Below are positions 6,652 through 10,201 of a stretch of 10,201 nucleotides of DNA, in pieces. A program made the position numbers and the translations under genes. The stretch is from the NCBI GenBank assembly GCA_016209155.1, contig JACQWU010000060.1:1-10201 (forward strand), read 5' to 3'. The notes beneath the pieces were generated by a model. That model had not been told where the DNA came from. It did no database searches and saw only the letters and a list, made by a program, of their open reading frames with translations. Position 1 is the first letter of the stretch. Every line of letters begins with the position of its first letter. The stretch is from Candidatus Desantisiibacteriota bacterium. Its GTDB lineage: Bacteria; JACRDZ01.

Positions 6652-6761
6652 TGATTTTATAGTCGTCAAAAAACACCATAAGTAACCAGGAACTTCTCGG
6701 CAATTAGAAGAAATACAGCTATAACTATTAAAATAACATTCATTATAATAATCGGGATCAT
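6644..6761 (-). pseudogene. nqrF: Remnant of nqrF: membrane anchor and possible last codons
   Basis: The ATG at 6761, 6 bases behind AAAGGT and 9 bp behind the nqrE stop, opens a 31-codon frame: MIPIIIMNVILIVIAVFLLI, then AEKFLVTYGVF, and TGA at 6666-6668. Its position, its single helix and the AEKxLV ending match the N-terminal anchor of NqrF. The ferredoxin, FAD and NADH domains (over 300 codons) are absent. In a shifted frame the next codons read VFFDDYKING and TGA at 6644-6646; NqrF proteins commonly end in LFDDFG or similar, so this may be the retained C-terminus. Alternatively it is just frameshifted N-terminal sequence after the T6 run. Either way no functional NqrF is encoded here. 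Confidence 0.6.
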
Positions 6762-6770
6762 TTTTAACCT

Positions 6771-7364
6771 TTATTGCAATGTGATTATTCCTGCAAAACC
6801 CATAAATGCAAAAGCAAGTAAACCTGCGATTATCATTGTTATTCCTGGACCTTGCAGTCCTTTTGGGATATCGCTTATTAAAACCAATTTTTCTTTTATT
6901 GCCGCCATTATTATTATAGCTAATGCCCAGCCGGCACTTGTGCCAAAAGAATAGAAGAGTGTCTGAATAAAAGTATATTTTCTCAAAACCATAAAAAGAC
7001 AGACTGCCAGAACAATACAATTAACAGTAATAAGCGGTAAAAATATACCAAAAGCTGATTGAAGGGGCGGAAAAAATCTTTCGATAATCATTTCTAATAA
7101 TTGCACTGTAGCGGCAATTACAATAATAAATACTAAATATGAAATAATTTCCGCATCAAGCGGTACTAAAATTTTCCAATAAATAGGCCAGTTTATAATA
7201 GCAGTTAATGTAACAACAAAAATAATTGATACTCCCATTCCTGATGCGGTTTTAAGATTCCTGGAAATAACAATAAATGGGCACATGCCTAAAATATAAG
7301 TAAGAGCAATATTATGAGTAAAGATCGATGCAACTAAAATTATTATAGGATTCATTGTATTCAT
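6771..7364 (-). CDS. nqrE: Na+-translocating NADH:quinone reductase subunit E
   Basis: A 197-residue, six-helix inner-membrane protein. It carries the NqrE landmarks TYILGMCPFIVISR (C28), VQLLEMIIERFFPPL (88-101), GIFLPLITVNC (106-116, C116) and GITMIIAGLLAFAFMGFAG near the end. In Nqr, NqrE and NqrD form an inverted pair that holds an intramembrane [2Fe-2S] cluster with four cysteines, one from each half of each subunit; both NqrE cysteines are present. NqrE is preferred to the related RnfA because of its neighbours and length. ATG at 7364, with AAGGA about 7 bases upstream. The next gene, nqrF, is only a remnant, so this subunit may sit in an incomplete or altered complex. Confidence 0.92.
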   Translation of the reverse strand: MNTMNPIIILVASIFTHNIALTYILGMCPFIVISRNLKTASGMGVSIIFVVTLTAIINWPIYWKILVPLDAEIISYLVFIIVIAATVQLLEMIIERFFPPLQSAFGIFLPLITVNCIVLAVCLFMVLRKYTFIQTLFYSFGTSAGWALAIIIMAAIKEKLVLISDIPKGLQGPGITMIIAGLLAFAFMGFAGIITLQ

Positions 7365-7378
7365 GTTAAATTCCTTGT

Positions 7379-7413
7379 TTTGAAATTTGAAATTTCAGAT
7401 CTCAAATCTCAAA
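7379..7413. repeat. AT-rich hairpin between nqrD and nqrE
   Basis: On the transcribed (minus) sense, arm TTTGAGATTTGAGA (7400-7413) pairs with TTTCAAATTTCAAA (7379-7392) over 14 positions, with two G-U wobbles and a 7-base loop. Each arm is itself a 7-bp near-duplication (TTTGAGA twice). It ends 15 bp before the nqrE start codon and fills most of the gap. It could influence mRNA stability or relative subunit levels, or be a dispersed repeat. There is no T tract, so a terminator is unlikely. Confidence 0.55.
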
Positions 7414-7420
7414 TTAGTAT

Positions 7421-8056
7421 TTAAGTATCTGTTTTTTTAGAGATTGTCCTGAAAATCCATAAATAAACACCTAAAAGAAAAAATGCGCCCGGCGCAATTG
7501 TTAAGACTGTCCAGTTTACCCATGAATCCGGCATTATTCTAAAGTCCAGAATTGTACCAAAACCCATAATCTCCCGTACGATTGACATGAGTAAAAGCAT
7601 AAATGTATAGCCTATGCCGCAGCCTAAAGCATCAAGAGCAGAATAAAACGGACTATTATTAATAGCATATGCTTCAGCTCTGCCCATTAATATACAATTT
7701 GTGATAATTAAACCGACATACGGTCCCATTGTTTCACTGATAAGAGGGAAAAAAGCTTTTAGAAATCTATCTACACAAATAACAAAAGTAGCAATAATTG
7801 TCATATAAGCAAGCATTCTTACTCTTCCGGGAATAGTATTTCTAAAAAGTGATATTAACAATGAACTGAAAACCGTACAAAAAGTAACCCCCAGTCCCAT
7901 GGCAATAGCGTTTGCCACTTTATTGGTTATAGCCAGAGATGAACATATTCCAAGCACCATACAGAATATCGGATTATCAAGCCAGATTCCGGAGGCAAAA
8001 ACTTTAAAAGCTTTGCTGTTTTTTATTTCATCAATAATATTTTTTTTATCTGACAT
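7421..8056 (-). CDS. nqrD: Na+-translocating NADH:quinone reductase subunit D
   Basis: A 211-residue, six-helix membrane protein. NqrD signatures are WLDNPIFCMVLGICSSLAIT (25-44), IPGRVRMLAYMTIIATFVI (75-93), GLIITNCILMGRAEAYA (115-131), GYTFMLLLMSIVREIMG and APGAFFLLG. The cysteines in LGIC (C38) and TNC (C121) are the pair that shares an intramembrane [2Fe-2S] cluster with NqrE. It resembles V. cholerae NqrD more than RnfE in the 25-44 and 115-131 blocks. ATG at 8056, with AAGGGTG about 8 bases upstream. The start overlaps the end of the truncated nqrC frame by 11 bp. This overlap is probably new: it arises because nqrC reads through the dispersed repeat. Confidence 0.92.
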   Translation of the reverse strand: MSDKKNIIDEIKNSKAFKVFASGIWLDNPIFCMVLGICSSLAITNKVANAIAMGLGVTFCTVFSSLLISLFRNTIPGRVRMLAYMTIIATFVICVDRFLKAFFPLISETMGPYVGLIITNCILMGRAEAYAINNSPFYSALDALGCGIGYTFMLLLMSIVREIMGFGTILDFRIMPDSWVNWTVLTIAPGAFFLLGVYLWIFRTISKKTDT

Positions 8057-8489
8057 AAAATTTCACCCTTTTACCTTCACCCCAAAAGCCTTCAGCCTTC
8101 AGTCTAATCCTGCCACCAAGACCCGGTGTTTCCTCCTGATAAGTAATTTTAAGCTTACGTATTGTTTTTAAATCCTTTTCCAGGCTTATAATTCCCGATA
8201 TGGGTCCCCATAAGCCCGGTCCATGAAATTCAAAAGCAATACTTTTGTCACTTGCAATGTAAAATGTATGATTGGATTTATTTAATACTTGAATTTGACT
8301 ATTAAATATATCGATAACTTTTGATTTTTCATAAGAAATTTCCAGCGCATCTAATATTGATGATTTCAATTTTAACTCATCATTTTTTGCAATAAAAATT
8401 GAAGTATAGGAATTTACTCCAATAAGTAGAACACCTGAAACTGTTCCCATAATGATCACAAAAATTAATATTCGGAAAGCAGATTTCAC
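8046..8489 (-). CDS. nqrC: NqrC, C-terminally truncated: covalent-FMN region missing
   Basis: The frame encodes 147 residues from a GTG at 8489 with a strong GAGGAGG site 9 bases upstream. It has one N-terminal membrane helix (about 6-27), then periplasmic sequence with the NqrC blocks FEFHGPGLWGPISG (86-99) and TYQEETPGLGGR (116-127). In V. cholerae NqrC, GLGG is followed by roughly 70-80 more residues, including the SGATxT motif whose threonine carries FMN. Here homology stops at residue 127, and residues 128-147 are encoded by a dispersed repeat (8086-8112) plus the nqrD leader. No SGATxT motif is present, so the protein should lack its FMN and probably cannot pass electrons. It may be a recent pseudogene with an open frame, or a structural remnant. 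Confidence 0.82.
   Translation of the reverse strand: MKSAFRILIFVIIMGTVSGVLLIGVNSYTSIFIAKNDELKLKSSILDALEISYEKSKVIDIFNSQIQVLNKSNHTFYIASDKSIAFEFHGPGLWGPISGIISLEKDLKTIRKLKITYQEETPGLGGRIRLKAEGFWGEGKRVKFYVR
8086..8112 (-). repeat. Half copy of the dispersed palindromic repeat inside nqrC (copy C)
   Basis: Read on the minus strand from 8112: CAGGATTAG then ACTGAAGGCTGAAGGCTT. This matches the left end of copy A (CAGGTATTTAGACTGAAGGCTGAAGG) except for a 2-base gap and small changes. It begins exactly where NqrC homology ends (the codons for GGR) and is translated there as RLKAEGF. The opposite inverted end is not recognisable before the nqrD start, so the copy is partial or one-ended. Confidence 0.7.
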
Positions 8490-8503
8490 TTAATCGTTCC
8501 TCC

Positions 8504-9574
8504 TCATGCTTTATATCTTATTTTTAATACTATCGAATCTATTAACGGTGTAAAGGCATTAACCAGTAAAATACTGAACATTACACCCTCAACATAACCG
8601 GAAAGCCCGCGTATTATAACAGTTAAAAATCCCAAAAGTATTCCGCCAATCCATCTTCCGGGTTTTGTAAACGGACTTGTAACCGGATCAGTAGCCATGA
8701 AAAAATCACCCAGGAGCAGTCCTCCGGAAAAAAGCTGAAATAAAGGAGGTACAAAATTACCAGGGAAAAATGTGTTGCCCAAAAAAGAAAAAATAATTAC
8801 ACTCGAAAGATATGACAAAGGAATACGCCAGTCAGCTATTTTTGTATAAATCAAAAATAAACCTCCTGCGATTAATCCGATACGGAATGTTTCTCCGATA
8901 CAACCGGCGCCGGATCCAAAAAGAAGATCTGTGATGGGAGTTAATATTTTCTGATTTTTAAAAATAACCAATGGAGTAGCCTTAGTTATTGCATCTATCC
9001 CGTTTTGATAGGAAACAAAACCTCCTAATCCGCTTGTTTTAGGTATCTGCCAATTTACTGTCATTATCTCGGGGAAAGAAATACTTAAAAATATTCTGCC
9101 TGCGATTGCCGGATTAAAAATATTTCTGCCGGTGCCGCCAAACACTTCTTTTCCGAATAATACACCGAATATAACACCTGCCGCGACTATCCATAAAGGT
9201 ACAGTCGGAGGCAGGATTAGCGGAAAAATTAAACCAGTAACAAAAAAACCCTCATGTATTTCTTTTTTTCTAATTATGGCAAAACTAACTTCAACTATTG
9301 CTCCGGATAAATAAGAAATAATTATTATCACCAGTACACGTAATCCCCATAAATATATTGATGCGATAACCGCAGGCAAAAGAGCATAAATAACAAATAA
9401 CATAAGTCTTTTAAGATCAATATTATCCGAAACATGAGGGATTACAGATGTTATCTCAGATGTTCCAAAGAATATCTTATCCAATGCTGATGAAATAGGT
9501 TTAAATTTTTTCAACTTTTCATTTTTTTCTATTTTACCGGATAAATTATCTAATTTTTGCTTTAATGATTGCAT
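8504..9574 (-). CDS. nqrB: Na+-translocating NADH:quinone reductase subunit B
   Basis: A 356-residue polytopic membrane protein. It has the NqrB blocks HEGFFVTGLIFPLILPPTVP (107-126), FGKEVFGGTGRNIFNPAIAG (140-159), GGLLLGDFFMATDPVTSP and SGYVEGVMFSILLVNAFTPL near the end. The segment DAITKATPL (194-202) corresponds to SGATPL of V. cholerae NqrB, whose threonine carries covalent FMN; T200 is the equivalent. NqrB is the main membrane subunit for riboflavin and quinone binding and Na+ transport. It is somewhat shorter than V. cholerae NqrB (about 415), mostly at the N-terminus. RnfD is the closest alternative but its neighbours and the EGFFVT/PPT blocks favour NqrB. ATG at 9574 with GAGGGA upstream, 16 bp behind nqrA. 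Its TGA at 8504 abuts the Shine-Dalgarno sequence of nqrC. Confidence 0.93.
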   Translation of the reverse strand: MQSLKQKLDNLSGKIEKNEKLKKFKPISSALDKIFFGTSEITSVIPHVSDNIDLKRLMLFVIYALLPAVIASIYLWGLRVLVIIIISYLSGAIVEVSFAIIRKKEIHEGFFVTGLIFPLILPPTVPLWIVAAGVIFGVLFGKEVFGGTGRNIFNPAIAGRIFLSISFPEIMTVNWQIPKTSGLGGFVSYQNGIDAITKATPLVIFKNQKILTPITDLLFGSGAGCIGETFRIGLIAGGLFLIYTKIADWRIPLSYLSSVIIFSFLGNTFFPGNFVPPLFQLFSGGLLLGDFFMATDPVTSPFTKPGRWIGGILLGFLTVIIRGLSGYVEGVMFSILLVNAFTPLIDSIVLKIRYKA

Positions 9575-9590
9575 ATTTCTTTATGTCCCT

Positions 9591-10201
9591 CTATAACCTT
9601 GTTGCTCCGCGATATTCTTCTATTATCTCAATATCAAAATGAGGAAGATCGCATTGATCTCTGTCACATCCCTGTTTGAGCAGCTTTTCCTGTCCTTCTT
9701 TAATTCTTTCAAACAATGGTATCTTTGACGGACATACGTAGCTGCAGAGACAGCAGTTGATGCAATTGAAAATTTCATATTTTTTAAGTGTCTCGTCAAT
9801 AATACCCTTATTTATGTATTTATATAAAAGATGAGGTATAATTCTCACAGGGCAGACATCTTCACAAAAACCGCATGATATGCATGGCCTTTTTTCCCCA
9901 TGGATATTTGTATCAGGTAATTTATTAAAAACAGGCAGGATTTTTGCAAGAAATGTATTAGTAAAAGAATCACTTTTCTTTCCCGAGCTCAAAAACGGAA
10001 GAAATTCTCTGTCCGTTTTTTCAGGTATGGCAATTATTTGTGAAAATTTTTTATCTATAGGGAATTTAAAATCTTTAAGCTGAAAACCCGTCAGGAGACT
10101 ATTTATTATTATTCTCGATGGGATATTTTCTTTAAGTCTGCCGGAAAGGACTTCGCTTACAGGTGTTCCAAAACGCACTTTCATATGAATATTTTCATTC
10201 A
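9591..10201 (-). CDS. nqrA: NqrA-like subunit, C-terminal part, with two RnfC-like [4Fe-4S] motifs (5' end outside window)
   Basis: The frame is open to the right edge (NENIH before M at 10184), so the ATG at 10184 is probably internal and the gene is cut by the window. About 200 residues are visible, numbered from that M. RFGTPVSEVLSGRL (4-17), INSLLTGF and the DREFLPFL segment (58-65) align with NqrA (GTP..., SGSVLTG, GREREFLGW), a segment RnfC does not have. The region then diverges from V. cholerae NqrA, carrying CISCGFCEDVCP (101-112) and CINCCLCSYVCP (141-152), the paired [4Fe-4S] motifs of RnfC, followed by SKIPLFERIKEG. So the protein combines NqrA and RnfC features. NqrA is the cytoplasmic, quinone-associated subunit; here it could also carry electrons from a soluble donor. 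The stop is 16 bp before nqrB. Confidence 0.85.
   Translation of the reverse strand, partial: NENIHMKVRFGTPVSEVLSGRLKENIPSRIIINSLLTGFQLKDFKFPIDKKFSQIIAIPEKTDREFLPFLSSGKKSDSFTNTFLAKILPVFNKLPDTNIHGEKRPCISCGFCEDVCPVRIIPHLLYKYINKGIIDETLKKYEIFNCINCCLCSYVCPSKIPLFERIKEGQEKLLKQGCDRDQCDLPHFDIEIIEEYRGATRL

Noticed and set aside
6076-7020. A 314-codon frame from ATG 7020 covering the NuoE-like gene and part of nqrE
   Set aside because: The first 100 or so residues are an out-of-frame reading of nqrE, with an Asn/Arg/Cys-rich composition and no homology. The NuoE part begins only after 6651.
6771-10201. Rnf complex (rnfC-D-G-E-A) instead of Nqr
   Set aside because: The RnfC-like [4Fe-4S] motifs suggested Rnf. 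However, the REFLPF segment of NqrA, the HGPGLW and GLGG blocks of NqrC, the EGFFVT...PPT and KATPL blocks of NqrB, and the absence of rnfB all favour Nqr.

Overview
This is an AT-rich bacterial window, and every gene I can support lies on the minus strand, so it reads right to left. Two things suggest an uncultured anaerobic Gram-negative bacterium: a Na+-translocating NADH:quinone oxidoreductase (Nqr) operon next to NuoE/NuoF-type iron-sulfur diaphorase subunits, and several families of short palindromic intergenic repeats. Desulfobacterota or a similar environmental lineage is my guess, at low confidence. No rRNA, tRNA, CRISPR array, transposase or phage gene was seen.

Right part (6644-10201), in transcription order: nqrA (5' end outside the window), nqrB, nqrC, nqrD, nqrE and a remnant of nqrF. 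The NqrA C-terminal half carries two RnfC-like [4Fe-4S] motifs. NqrB, NqrD and NqrE look intact, including the covalent-flavin threonine of NqrB and the paired membrane cysteines of NqrD/NqrE. NqrC has lost its C-terminal covalent-FMN region where a dispersed repeat begins. NqrF, the usual NADH-oxidising subunit, is reduced to its membrane anchor and perhaps its last few codons.

Middle (3511-6651): directly behind, in the same direction, are a NuoE-like [2Fe-2S] subunit, a NuoF-like NADH/FMN subunit with an extra ferredoxin tail, and a HoxU/NuoG-N-terminus-like ferredoxin subunit. This trio resembles the electron-input part of HydABC/Hnd hydrogenases without the hydrogenase domain. It sits where NqrF should be, so either a soluble diaphorase now feeds an Fe-S-bearing NqrA, or a decaying Nqr operon happens to lie upstream of an unrelated diaphorase operon. 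The sequence alone does not decide this.

Left part (1-3510): an AraC-family regulator with a three-unit 23-bp tandem repeat in its upstream region, a small PNPOx-like flavoprotein, then three broken genes (an MDR-type dehydrogenase, a ketopantoate reductase and an EamA-type transporter), and an intact DUF763 protein. The two broken oxidoreductases share a pattern: the first 15-30 codons and the last 40-80 codons are recognisable, and the middle is gone with a frame change at the junction.

Stretches without genes are short. Bases 1-48 hold nothing I can identify. The other gaps hold repeats: a 60-100 bp palindromic element (49-150, 4086-4145, and a half copy in nqrC at 8086-8112), a 20-bp perfect palindrome (6040-6059), a GC-rich hairpin (3474-3498) and an AT-rich hairpin (7379-7413).
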